A DNA stretch of 64,000 nt from Aliiroseovarius pelagivivens (GTDB taxonomy: Bacteria; Pseudomonadota; Alphaproteobacteria; Rhodobacterales; Rhodobacteraceae). Under the pieces are notes generated by a model. The model was given only the letters and a program-made list of their open reading frames with translations, made no database searches and was not told where the DNA came from. Made by a program: the position numbers and the translations under genes. Numbering within the stretch: the first letter of the stretch is position 1; the number at the start of each line of letters is the position of its first letter. The stretch lies in the NCBI RefSeq assembly GCF_900302485.1, contig NZ_OMOI01000002.1, forward strand, positions 620,001 to 684,000, read 5' to 3'. Shown piece after piece: positions 1 to 7,997 of this stretch.

Positions 1-261
1 CAACACGCTACGACCGGGAAAACTGCGTCGCGCCAGTGCGCGGGCCACGGGGATGGCCAGAAGGATGCTAAGGGTGGCAGACAGGGCCGCCTGCCACAGT
101 GTGAAGCGAATGGCGGCCCAATCGGCCGGGCCAAGCCTGCCCGCGCCCTCGGCCCGCATCGCAACTGCAACCAACGTGCCAAGAGTCAGGCAGACCACCA
201 CCCCAAGCGCCAAGGCGCCAAGGATGGTGGTGGAGCTTATTTGGACGCGGCGGCGAGCCAT
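1..261 (-). CDS. thiP: Thiamine ABC transporter permease ThiP (5' end only)
   Basis: Only the first 87 codons lie in the window and the gene runs off the left edge. It starts at an ATG at 259–261, 25 bp inside the end of thiB, so translation is probably coupled. The visible protein begins MARRRVQISSTT, has a first hydrophobic segment (about residues 12–31), then a stretch containing FTLWQAALSATLSILLAIPV that is typical of the start of an ABC permease membrane domain. Family knowledge: ThiP forms the membrane channel that moves thiamine delivered by periplasmic ThiB, with ThiQ as ATPase. The assignment rests mainly on its position behind riboswitch-controlled thiB. ThiQ would be expected just outside the window. 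Confidence 0.85.
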   Translation of the reverse strand, partial: MARRRVQISSTTILGALALGVVVCLTLGTLVAVAMRAEGAGRLGPADWAAIRFTLWQAALSATLSILLAIPVARALARRSFPGRSVL

Positions 262-1226
262 TCGTCCAGAGCCGGCTTGCGGATCGCTTCGGCTTCTTCT
301 TCGCTGAACACCAATGCCTTGGCAGGCACGGGCAGGTTCTGGAAGCCTTCCGGCAGCTTGTCAGCGGCCAGTTTCGACGGGAACGACCAGTTCGAAGTCG
401 CGATCCCCGACTGGAACTCTTCGCTTAGCACGTAGGCCATGAAGGCGTCGGCCAGCTCGGGCTGATCGGTGTTCGCGATTTTGCCAACCAGGTCCACATA
501 CAGATAGTGGCCTTCGTCGAAGATCGCGGCGGACTTGGTCAGGTCTTCTTCCGCGATGATGTGATAGGCGGGCGAGGTGACGTAGGACAGAACCATGTCA
601 GCCTCACCATCGGTGAACATGCCGTAAGCCTCGGACCAGCCTTTGGTAACGGTCAGGATCTTCGGGTTCAGCTTGGCCCAAGCCTCGTCCGCCTTGTCGC
701 CATAAACCGATTTCACCCACAGAAGCAGCGCCAGACCCGAGATCGAGCTGCGCGGGTCCTGAATGACGATCTTGGTGTCGTCGGGCATCGCCAACAGCGC
801 GTCAAAGCTGGTCGGCGCGTCGGTGATCTTGGTGTTGTCATAGATGAAGGCGGTATAGCTGTAGTCGAACGGCACGAAGGTGTCGTCGGTCCAGTCGACG
901 GGCAGGGTCAGGCCGCTGACATCCAGCCCATGCGGAGCAAACAGGCCAGAAGCGCGGGCGCGGGCGGTGACATCGGTGTTTAAGCCGATCACAACATCTG
1001 CTTCGGTACGCTCGCCTTCAAGCATCAGGCGGGGCATCACATCGCCGGTGACGAATTCCAGATCGCAGGCACATTGGGCTTCAAAGCCCGCCTCGATCGA
1101 GGGGCCGGGGCCCCACTCGGATGCGAAGTAGTCAGGAGCATAAACTTGCAGCACGGGTTTATCCGCAGCGGTGGCCGCCGTGGCTGTCAGTGCAAGTCCT
1201 GCGACAAATGAAAGGGCTGTCTTCAT
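237..1226 (-). CDS. thiB: Thiamine ABC transporter, periplasmic binding protein ThiB
   Basis: A 329-residue protein with a clear Sec signal peptide (MKTALSFVAGL...ATAA, cleavage near residue 20). The mature part has the style of ThiB/TbpA-type iron(III)/thiamine-binding proteins (PVLQVYAPDYFASEWGPGP near the N-terminus, later FVPFDYSYTAFIYD). It captures thiamine or its phosphates in the periplasm for ThiPQ. I chose the ATG at 1224–1226 because a GGAGG ribosome-binding site stands about 6 nt upstream and the signal peptide starts there; an upstream ATG at 1274 would add 16 residues without such a site. A TPP riboswitch lies immediately upstream, which strongly supports the thiamine role. Confidence 0.93.
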   Translation of the reverse strand: MKTALSFVAGLALTATAATAADKPVLQVYAPDYFASEWGPGPSIEAGFEAQCACDLEFVTGDVMPRLMLEGERTEADVVIGLNTDVTARARASGLFAPHGLDVSGLTLPVDWTDDTFVPFDYSYTAFIYDNTKITDAPTSFDALLAMPDDTKIVIQDPRSSISGLALLLWVKSVYGDKADEAWAKLNPKILTVTKGWSEAYGMFTDGEADMVLSYVTSPAYHIIAEEDLTKSAAIFDEGHYLYVDLVGKIANTDQPELADAFMAYVLSEEFQSGIATSNWSFPSKLAADKLPEGFQNLPVPAKALVFSEEEAEAIRKPALDEWLAAASK

Positions 1227-1278
1227 TGGGTCCTCCATATGCGCCGAACGGATGGGGGCATTTGGGACATCCAAATCA

Positions 1279-1370
1279 CCTTCCCTCCGCCGGTGTTAGC
1301 CGGTTCAGGTTCTACGGGTCCGCGCATTGCGCATCTCAGCTGTGGGATCACAGCACCCCGAGGTGCCCCG
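1279..1370 (-). ncRNA. TPP riboswitch (THI element) upstream of thiBP
   Basis: Read on the minus strand, this stretch contains the conserved thiamine-pyrophosphate aptamer blocks in order: GGGGTGC near the 5' side, CTGAGAT (1334–1340), then ACCC, GAACCTGA and GCTAACACCGGCGGAGGGA at the 3' side. These are the diagnostic THI-box sequences. Between the aptamer and the thiB start lies a short perfect hairpin (ATTTGG/CCAAAT, 1260–1276) and the GGAGG site near 1232–1236, so control could be at translation initiation or by early termination; the mechanism cannot be decided by eye. High TPP should lower thiamine uptake. Confidence 0.95.
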
Positions 1371-1610
1371 TTCGTGCACAATGCACAGAGGATTGGCAAG
1401 CAGATTTGACGGGCGGCCTTGCGCGGGCCTTGCTGCCCCTGTGCAAGCCACTGAATAGAATGAACATTTGTCCTAAGACCTGTTTCGCGATTTCGTAGGG
1501 CCAGCCAACACGCAATCGAAAAGACGCGAAAACGCATAGCGGCCATGCCCTTGACCCAAGTGCAACAATCGGCGAAGTGAACGCTAACACCTTCAGTATC
1601 GGAGTGGTCC
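1371..1610. other. Intergenic region, divergent promoters expected
   Basis: With the riboswitch leader, about 380 bp without coding separate thiB (minus) from the exporter gene (plus). I expect the thiBP promoter upstream of the aptamer and the exporter promoter in the right half, but see no clear -35/-10 pair. No further gene is supported; small frames here lack ribosome-binding sites and recognisable products. Confidence 0.5.
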
Positions 1611-2570
1611 ATGTCGGACACATCTCAATCCCCCCTTCGCGGGCTTGGTTTCGCGTTTGCTGCCTTTGGGCTGTTTGCAACCCATGACGCCGTGATCAAG
1701 CTGCTCGGCGCGCAATTCGCCGTGTTCCAGATCATCTTTTTCGCGATGCTATTCGCGTTCGTGCCGATGGCTGTGATGATGTTGGCTGACCGTCAGGTGG
1801 ACAATTTCCGCCCGCATCACCCGTGGCTGATCCTGACACGCTCGGCGACTTCAGTCATCGCAATGTCTGCTGCGTTTTATGCCTTTACCGTCCTACCCCT
1901 GGCCGAGGTCTATGCCCTGCTCTTTGCCACCCCCCTTCTGATCACGGCCATGTCGGCGTGGCTGTTGGGGGAACCCGTGCGTGGTCAGCGTTGGGCGGCG
2001 GTGGTTGTCGGTCTGATTGGCGTTCTGATCGTGCTGCGACCGGGCGTCACCGTTATTACTTTCGGCCATGTCTGCGGTTTGATTGCGGCCTTCTGTTCGG
2101 CGCTTGGCTCGATCATCATGCGCAAAATCGGGGGCGAAGAACGTACCGCCGTGATGATCCTGTACCCGATGCTGTCGTCCATCCTGTCGATGGGTGTGAT
2201 CTTGCCCTTCGTCTATGTGCCGATGCAGATCGTGGATCTGGGCCTGTCTGCCAGCGTGGGCGTCATGTCGGTGTTTGCGCAGATGATGATCATTGCGGCC
2301 TATCGCGCCGCTCCGGCTGCCGTGGTGGCCCCGACGCAGTACAGCCAGATCCTGTGGGCCACCGCGTTTGGTGCTTTGTTCTTCAACGAACTACCTGACA
2401 TGTGGGTGGGCGTCGGTGCTGCGGTGATTATCGCCTCGGGCGTGTTCATCGTCTGGCGGGAAAGCCGGCCTTCTGTGTCCGTTCGCAACCCGATCTTGCG
2501 CAACCCGAACCCGCGTTACGATGCCGGCCCCTCGCCGAAGCCAAAACATCGCAGGCCCGAACAAAGCTAA
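1611..2570 (+). CDS. DMT-superfamily transporter (EamA family)
   Basis: A 319-residue, very hydrophobic protein with about ten membrane segments arranged as two EamA repeats. The first repeat ends near the loop LLGEPVRGQRWAAVVVGLIGVLIVLRPG, a hallmark of the EamA/RhaT drug-metabolite exporters; the second repeat ends with FFNELPDMWVGVGAAVIIASGVFIVWRE. The tail after about residue 285 is polar and proline-rich (NPNPRYDAGPSPKPKHRRPEQS). Substrate is unknown; the family exports metabolites, amino acids or drugs. It stands alone between the thi operon and aroC, so neighbours do not suggest a substrate. Confidence 0.85.
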   Translation: MSDTSQSPLRGLGFAFAAFGLFATHDAVIKLLGAQFAVFQIIFFAMLFAFVPMAVMMLADRQVDNFRPHHPWLILTRSATSVIAMSAAFYAFTVLPLAEVYALLFATPLLITAMSAWLLGEPVRGQRWAAVVVGLIGVLIVLRPGVTVITFGHVCGLIAAFCSALGSIIMRKIGGEERTAVMILYPMLSSILSMGVILPFVYVPMQIVDLGLSASVGVMSVFAQMMIIAAYRAAPAAVVAPTQYSQILWATAFGALFFNELPDMWVGVGAAVIIASGVFIVWRESRPSVSVRNPILRNPNPRYDAGPSPKPKHRRPEQS

Positions 2571-2642
2571 TCCTCGTTTACCCGAGTGCTTCCCTTTCTT
2601 TCCCCCCTTCGCTATCACGCTGGGGAATGAAGGAGCGCGCCC

Positions 2643-3752
2643 ATGTCGATGAACAGCTTTGGTCATATTTTCCGGGTCACCACTTGGGGTGAAAGCCACG
2701 GACCTGCCTTGGGTGCGACCGTCGACGGGTGCCCCCCCGGAGTGCCGCTTGAGGCCGAGATGCTGCAGGTCTGGTTGGACAAACGCCGCCCCGGTCAGAA
2801 CAAGAACACCACTGCCCGAAACGAGCCCGATCAGGTGCGCATCCTGTCGGGTGTCTATGAAGGGCAGACCACCGGTACGCCGATCCAGCTGATGATCGAA
2901 AACACCGACCAGCGTTCGAAAGACTATGGCGAGATCGAAAAGACCTTCCGTCCGGGTCACGCCGATATCACCTATTGGCAGAAATACGGAATCCGCGATC
3001 CGCGTGGCGGCGGGCGTTCGTCTGCCCGTGAAACAGCCGCGCGCGTGGCCGCCGGTGGTGTTGCCCGCGAAGCGCTGAAAGCGCTGGTGCCGGGGCTCGA
3101 GATCAAGGGCTATATGACCCAAATGGGCGAGAAGCACTTGGACCGCTCGAAGTTCGACTGGGATGCCATCGACAACAATGCGTTCTGGCTGCCGGATGCC
3201 AGCGCGGTGCAGGAATGGGAAGACTATCTGCAGTTCCTGCGCGTGAAGGAGAATGACAGCGTCGGCGCCGCGATCGAGGTCGTGGTGCGCGGTGCACCTG
3301 TTGGCCTAGGAGCCCCTGTTTATGCCAAGTTAGACACTGATTTGGCCGCTGCGATGATGTCGATCAACGCCGTGAAGGGCGTCGAGATCGGCGAGGGCAT
3401 GGCCGCCGCAGGATTGCGCGGTACTGAAAATGCAGACGAGATCTTCCTTGGAAACGATGGCAAGCCTGTCTTTTCCTCTAACCACGCCGGTGGGATTCTG
3501 GGTGGTATCTCGTCAGGTCAGGACATCGTTGTGCGTTTCGCCGTTAAGCCGACCAGTTCGATCCTCACTCCGCGTCAGTCGATCACAAAAACGGGCGAGT
3601 CGATTGAAGTCATCACCAAAGGTCGTCACGACCCCTGCGTTGGGATCCGCGCCGTCCCAGTTGGCGAGGCGATGGCCGCCTGCGTGATCCTTGACCACCT
3701 GATGCTGCATCGTGCGCAGATTGGCGAAGGCCCGCGCGGTCAGATCGGCTAA
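2643..3752 (+). CDS. aroC: Chorismate synthase
   Basis: A 369-residue protein that converts 5-enolpyruvylshikimate-3-phosphate to chorismate in the cytoplasm, the last step of the shikimate pathway; the enzyme needs reduced FMN. Signature segments are present: [20 protein letters not shown] at the N-terminus, the conserved [20 protein letters not shown] around residues 122–141, and the C-terminal [19 protein letters not shown]. The length is normal for the family. The ATG at 2643 follows an AGGAG site about 7 nt upstream. It is monocistronic here. Confidence 0.97.
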   Translation: MSMNSFGHIFRVTTWGESHGPALGATVDGCPPGVPLEAEMLQVWLDKRRPGQNKNTTARNEPDQVRILSGVYEGQTTGTPIQLMIENTDQRSKDYGEIEKTFRPGHADITYWQKYGIRDPRGGGRSSARETAARVAAGGVAREALKALVPGLEIKGYMTQMGEKHLDRSKFDWDAIDNNAFWLPDASAVQEWEDYLQFLRVKENDSVGAAIEVVVRGAPVGLGAPVYAKLDTDLAAAMMSINAVKGVEIGEGMAAAGLRGTENADEIFLGNDGKPVFSSNHAGGILGGISSGQDIVVRFAVKPTSSILTPRQSITKTGESIEVITKGRHDPCVGIRAVPVGEAMAACVILDHLMLHRAQIGEGPRGQIG

Positions 3753-3785
3753 GGCGTTCAGCCCAGCCGATCCATTCGTTGGCGA

Positions 3786-4196
3786 TCAGGCCGTGGCGGC
3801 GGTCAGTGCGGTATCCATCAGCGCCTGAATGTCGGCCTTGCTGGTGCCAGCTACGATGCGCCCAAGCTCTTCATCGCCTTTCAAAACAACCAATGTCGAA
3901 CGTCGCGGAATGCGCAACGACTTGGCCAGTTTTGACTTTCCATGCTTGTCCCAATCGACATCGATAAAGGTGATCGCATCGTTATAGGCTGGGTTCTCGG
4001 CCTTCAAAGCATTGATCACGCGTTCTTGCGCGGCGCAGGTCGAGCACCAGCTGGCTTTGAAGTCCAAAAAGACGGTTTCGCCGTTCTCTAGCGCTTGGGT
4101 AACAAGGCCGGGGGCATAGTCCATAGAGCCTGCGCGGGCCAAGGCCGGCACAAGCGATACGGCGGCGGTAAGGGACAGGAAGTCGCGGCGGTTCAT
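3786..4196 (-). CDS. Thioredoxin-like periplasmic protein with WCSTC motif
   Basis: A 136-residue protein. The N-terminus MNRRDFLSLTAAVSLVPALARA resembles a twin-arginine (Tat) or Sec signal. The mature part is a thioredoxin fold with a WCSTC redox motif (Cys51, Cys54) after VFLDFKASW and a cis-proline region IPRRSTLVV. It lies 12 bp downstream of ccdA in the same operon, so the likely job is to receive electrons from CcdA and reduce disulfides in the periplasm, for example during cytochrome c maturation or DsbD-type repair. The exact client is not visible. Confidence 0.85.
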   Translation of the reverse strand: MNRRDFLSLTAAVSLVPALARAGSMDYAPGLVTQALENGETVFLDFKASWCSTCAAQERVINALKAENPAYNDAITFIDVDWDKHGKSKLAKSLRIPRRSTLVVLKGDEELGRIVAGTSKADIQALMDTALTAATA

Positions 4197-4208
4197 GGTT
4201 ATCTCCTT

Positions 4209-4922
4209 TCAGAGGGATACAGAGAAATCGTTGAGCCATGCAGGCAGGAACTGCACTGCCCAGGCTTCGAGGGTGTGGTGAAAACGAAACAGAATAGCGA
4301 CGCCAACGGCGAGGAATATGGCGCCCATAATCGGGCGTGATTTCTGCGCAATCCGCCGCATTAGAGCCTGTCTGCGCATGATTGCGGCCCGCGCGCCATA
4401 GCCCAGTGCGATGATGATCGTGGAGACGCCCAACGCGAACGCCACCATGATGGCAGCGGCCCACTGGATCGACTTACCCTGCGAGGCAAGCGAGATCGCA
4501 CCGCCTAGGGTTGGACCGATGCAGGGGCTCCAGACTGCGCCAAGCAACATACCGCCAAGGAACTGACCAGACAGGCCATTGCGGTTCACGTCGTCCAGAG
4601 TCGTGTCCGCTTGGGTCGAGACACCCGCCGTGGCGGTGGCAAATCGTTCGGACAGAACAGGGGTCATCAGGATTAGGCCAAAACCCACCATCAGGATGGC
4701 ACCGGCGCGGGCGACCATGTCCTCGGTCAGGCCGATGGTATAGCCCAGCACTGTGACCAGAAGGCCAAGCGTGACGAAAGATACGCTCATCCCTGCCGCA
4801 ACAGCTAAGGGGCCAAACCGGCTGGCCTGCAATGCGGTGGCCAACACGATGGGCAGCACCGGCAAGACGCAGGGGTTGATCAGGGTTAGAAGCCCGGCAA
4901 GATATCCAAAGACAAGTTCCAT
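4209..4922 (-). CDS. ccdA: Cytochrome c biogenesis/thiol-disulfide transporter CcdA
   Basis: A 237-residue membrane protein with about six segments. Two conserved redox cysteines of the CcdA/DsbD family are visible: NPCVLP (Cys18, first helix) and SPCIGP (Cys134, fourth helix). CcdA carries reducing equivalents from cytoplasmic thioredoxin across the inner membrane to periplasmic thioredoxin-like partners; the partner is probably the WCSTC protein encoded directly downstream. The C-terminal tail after about residue 190 has one more hydrophobic stretch, somewhat longer than the minimal CcdA. The ATG at 4922 is followed at once by the typical start MELVFGYLAGLLTLINPC. Confidence 0.93.
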   Translation of the reverse strand: MELVFGYLAGLLTLINPCVLPVLPIVLATALQASRFGPLAVAAGMSVSFVTLGLLVTVLGYTIGLTEDMVARAGAILMVGFGLILMTPVLSERFATATAGVSTQADTTLDDVNRNGLSGQFLGGMLLGAVWSPCIGPTLGGAISLASQGKSIQWAAAIMVAFALGVSTIIIALGYGARAAIMRRQALMRRIAQKSRPIMGAIFLAVGVAILFRFHHTLEAWAVQFLPAWLNDFSVSL

Positions 4923-4979
4923 GCTTGGAATGTCTCGGATATTGCCCGGAAAGTCATCTCACGAAGCGGGCAAGCGGCT

Positions 4980-5855
4980 TCACGTCTCTGTGGGGTTTTG
5001 TTTCGACAATTGCACCGCAAGGATGCCGACGGTGATGATGGCCACGCCGATAAAGTCCACAACACTTAGCGCTTCGCCAAGCAGCAACCATGCAATTGCG
5101 ACACCGAAAAACGGGTTCAGGAAGTGGAACGTCGCGGCTTTGATCGCTCCAATTCGGCCGACCAAGGTGAACCAAACCCACGTGGCCATTAGACCGGGAA
5201 CCAGAACGGTATAGGTGAAAGCCGAGGCAAGGCGCAGGCTGGGGGTGAAGGCTGGGCTCTCAAGGAACAGGGCTGCGATGAACAGTGCGCCGGCACCGAT
5301 AAACATTTGCAAGCCGACAATCATCATCAGATTGCCGCCCGAAGATGCAGTGCGCACAGACAGGGTGGCGGCGGTCAGCGCGGCAGCTGCCACGAAACAC
5401 AGAATGACACCTGTGATGTCCACGCCGCCTGACAGACGTGATCCCATAATCAGAGCCACGCCGATGATACCTGCAAACAATCCCGCGACCGCCATCGGGC
5501 GGAGACGATCCCCCAGTAGGATCCAGCCAGCAAGGGCCACCATCAATGGCATGGTGGATGCGATGATCGAGGCGAGACCCGCTTCGATCCACTGCATGGC
5601 GACGAAATTTAGACCCAAATACAGCGCGTTTTGACAAAATCCAAAGATGATGACGGCTCGCCACTGGTTCCGTGTCAGCTGCCAGCTTTGCCCCAGTGCA
5701 CGTGCAATGATGACGCCAAGTAGCCCCGAGATCAGGAACCTAAGAGACAATGAATAAAGGGGCGGAGCATCCGAGACGATGATCCGGGCCGAAGTGAAGG
5801 CCGAGCTCCACATCAGGGCAAAGGCCAGCCCCATGAAGATTGCGCGCAGATCCAT
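4980..5855 (-). CDS. DMT-superfamily transporter (EamA family)
   Basis: A 291-residue protein with about ten membrane helices and two EamA repeats. Recognisable parts are the N-terminal AFALMWSSAFTSARIIV, the loop ILLGDRLRPMAVAGLFAGIIGVALIM closing the first repeat, and AWLLLGEALSVVDFIGVAIITVGILAVQL closing the second. It is a presumptive metabolite exporter of unknown substrate and is not closely similar by eye to the EamA gene at 1611. It is transcribed toward ccdA, 57 bp away, and may share a transcript with it. Confidence 0.85.
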   Translation of the reverse strand: MDLRAIFMGLAFALMWSSAFTSARIIVSDAPPLYSLSLRFLISGLLGVIIARALGQSWQLTRNQWRAVIIFGFCQNALYLGLNFVAMQWIEAGLASIIASTMPLMVALAGWILLGDRLRPMAVAGLFAGIIGVALIMGSRLSGGVDITGVILCFVAAAALTAATLSVRTASSGGNLMMIVGLQMFIGAGALFIAALFLESPAFTPSLRLASAFTYTVLVPGLMATWVWFTLVGRIGAIKAATFHFLNPFFGVAIAWLLLGEALSVVDFIGVAIITVGILAVQLSKQNPTET

Positions 5856-5866
5856 GTCGTCTCCTA

Positions 5867-5895
5867 GAGCGCTTCCAGTTCATATTGGATCGCTT
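5867..5895. repeat. Imperfect palindrome upstream of the exporter gene
   Basis: The sequence around 5867–5895 reads AGCGCTTCCAGTT, a short centre, then TTGGATCGCT, giving an imperfect inverted repeat (AGCG..TCCA against TGGA..CGCT). It lies 11–40 bp upstream of the minus-strand exporter start, where it could be an operator, but the sequence also resembles dispersed intergenic palindromes of alphaproteobacteria. A genome-wide copy count would separate the two. Confidence 0.3.
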
Positions 5896-5970
5896 ATTCG
5901 CTGTCTCTTCCTTCGGTCGAACGCGAAAAGCGATGCTCAATGTATCAACGCGAATTGGCAACGCCTTAAT

Positions 5971-6000
5971 GAAAAGGGCCGCCAATTTGGCGACCCTTTC
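5971..6000 (-). terminator. Rho-independent terminator of the HU gene
   Basis: On the minus strand the stem GAAAGGG(T)CGCC pairs with GGCG(G)CCCTTTTC across a short AAATT loop, ending in a T-rich tract, 38 bp after the HU stop codon. Confidence 0.7.
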
Positions 6001-6038
6001 CGAATTCTGGCAGCGGGGCAAGGCCCCTTGTGACCAGA

Positions 6039-6326
6039 TCAGCCGTTTACGCTGTCTTTCAGCGCTTTGGCGATGGTCATCTTGACGACCTTGTCGGCCT
6101 CTTTCTGGATCTGCTCGCCGGTGGCGGGGTTGCGCACCATGCGTGCCGGACGCTCGCGGCAATAGATTTTGCCAACGCCGGGCAGAGTCACAGCGCCACC
6201 GCCCGAAACTTCGCGGGTGATGATGTTGATGATACCTTCCAGGGCACCAGCGGCGGACTTCTTGTCCGAACCCATTTCTTCGGCCAGAGCGGCTACCAGC
6301 TGGGTCTTGGTCATCGGTTTCGACAT
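6039..6326 (-). CDS. hup: HU-family DNA-binding protein
   Basis: A 95-residue histone-like protein that bends and compacts DNA as a dimer. Visible HU/IHF features are the N-terminal helices (TKTQLVAALAEEMGSDKKSAAGALEGI), the central GGGAVTLPGVGKIYCRERPAR, and the DNA-binding arm RMVRNPATGEQIQKEADKVVK; the arm tip proline of NPATGE is present. I start it at MSKPMTKTQ (ATG at 6324–6326), 8 nt behind a GAGGAG site, rather than at the upstream GTG. The gene is followed by a terminator. The arm sequence fits HU better than IHF subunits. Confidence 0.93.
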   Translation of the reverse strand: MSKPMTKTQLVAALAEEMGSDKKSAAGALEGIINIITREVSGGGAVTLPGVGKIYCRERPARMVRNPATGEQIQKEADKVVKMTIAKALKDSVNG

Positions 6327-6512
6327 GTATAACACTCCTCACAATTGCCCATTTCTTGGGCTTCATTGCGGGCATTTAACTGTATGTAGCAGGGCGACAC
6401 AATCGTTAGTTGCCCCTATTTTCCTAGGAAATCGCGCTTTTTCGCCAAAAAATAGCGTGGCTTCCCTAGGGTCAGGTTTGAATTCACCTTCAAACGGCTA
6501 TTTGCCCCCCAC

Positions 6513-7997
6513 TTACAAGAATGCCGTTTCTTCGAAGCTACGCAGTTTCCGGCTGTGGATACGTTCGATCGGCATATCGCGCAGGGTCTCCATCGCGTGA
6601 ATCCCGATCTGCAAATGTCGCGCCACCTGCGTCTTGTAGAAATCGGACGCCATACCGGGCAGTTTCAGCTCTCCGTGCAGCGGTTTGTCCGAGACGCAGA
6701 GCAGCGTGCCATAGGGCACCCGGAAGCGAAAACCGTTCGCCGCGATGGTCGCACTTTCCATATCAAGTGCAATGGCGCGGGACTGGGATAGGCGCTGGAC
6801 AGGGCCACGTTGGTCGCGCAGTTCCCAGTTGCGGTTGTCCAGTGTCGCGACGGTACCGGTTCGCATGATGCGCTTCAGGTCATAGCCTTCGTATTCGGTG
6901 ATCTTCGCCACGGCCTTTTCCAAGGCGATCTGGATTTCCGCCAGTGGCGGGATCGGTACCCAGATCGGCAGATCATCGTCCAGTACTTTGTCTTCACGCA
7001 GATAGGCGTGGGCCAGAACGAAGTCCCCAAGGCGCTGGCTGTTGCGAAGTCCTGCACAGTGGCCAACCATCAGCCAGGCATGAGGGCGAAGGACCGCAAT
7101 ATGATCCGTTGCAGTTTTCGCATTCGAAGGGCCGACACCGATATTGACCAGCGTAATCCCTGATCCGTCAGGACGCGTCAGGTGATAGCTGGGCATTTGC
7201 GGCAGTTTTTCCGGGGTCGGCAGATCTTCATCCGCGTTTGTGATCCGATGATAGCCCGGCCCAACAAAGGCATTATATCCGCTGTCGGGATCGGCCAGCA
7301 TCTGGCGGGCGTAGGCCTCGAACTCTTCGACATAGAACTGATAGTTGGTGAACAGAACGTGGTTCTGGAAGTCCTCGGGTGTGGTCGCGGTGTAATGCGA
7401 CAGGCGGGCCAGCGAATAGTCCACACGTTGGGCAGTAAACGGGGCCAGCGGCGCGGCATTGCCGTCATCAAGCTCGGCCACGCCGTTTACGATGTCATCA
7501 TTGGTGGTCGACAAATCCGGCACGTCAAAGACATCTCGCAGCGGATAGGTCATCGCCCCTTCCTGTGGAACGGTGATGTCCGGATTGCGCGACACCGCGA
7601 AATGCACAGGGATCGGGGTGGTCGAGTATCCGACCTGCACTGGCACGCCATGGTTCTGCATCAACAATTCGATTTGCTGCACCAGATAGTTCTCGAACAG
7701 ATCCGGGCGGGTGATCGTGCTGGCATAGGTGCCGGGGGCCGACACGTGGCCAAAGCTTAGACGGCTGTCCTTTTGCGCGTGGCTGGTCGTGGTCAGGCGA
7801 ATCTCGGGATAAAACGCGCGGAACCGGCTGGGTGGTTGAGTGCCGCTGGCGTTCTGCTCGAACGTCTCGCACAGAAAGGCGCAGGCAATTTCATAAAGCG
7901 ATTTCAGCTCGTCCACCGCGGCTTTGGGGTCGGTGAAAACCTGATAGTCTCCGCCGCCGGGGCTAACCACAGGGATTGAGGGTGCGCTGGGGGTCAT
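6513..7997 (-). CDS. amn: AMP nucleosidase
   Basis: A 494-residue enzyme that splits AMP into adenine and ribose 5-phosphate in the cytoplasm. The N-terminal half has the AMN-specific domain (SRFRAFYPEIRLTTTSHAQK, then YLVQQIELLMQNHGVPVQVG). The C-terminal half is a nucleoside-phosphorylase fold with VNIGVGPSNAKTATDHIAVLRP, MVGHCAGLR and the active-site segment ALDMESATIAANGFRFRVPYGTLLCVSDKP. Its start overlaps the last base of the adenine deaminase gene, so both are probably co-translated; adenine made here is the deaminase substrate. Length and motifs fit AMN well. Confidence 0.95.
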   Translation of the reverse strand: MTPSAPSIPVVSPGGGDYQVFTDPKAAVDELKSLYEIACAFLCETFEQNASGTQPPSRFRAFYPEIRLTTTSHAQKDSRLSFGHVSAPGTYASTITRPDLFENYLVQQIELLMQNHGVPVQVGYSTTPIPVHFAVSRNPDITVPQEGAMTYPLRDVFDVPDLSTTNDDIVNGVAELDDGNAAPLAPFTAQRVDYSLARLSHYTATTPEDFQNHVLFTNYQFYVEEFEAYARQMLADPDSGYNAFVGPGYHRITNADEDLPTPEKLPQMPSYHLTRPDGSGITLVNIGVGPSNAKTATDHIAVLRPHAWLMVGHCAGLRNSQRLGDFVLAHAYLREDKVLDDDLPIWVPIPPLAEIQIALEKAVAKITEYEGYDLKRIMRTGTVATLDNRNWELRDQRGPVQRLSQSRAIALDMESATIAANGFRFRVPYGTLLCVSDKPLHGELKLPGMASDFYKTQVARHLQIGIHAMETLRDMPIERIHSRKLRSFEETAFL

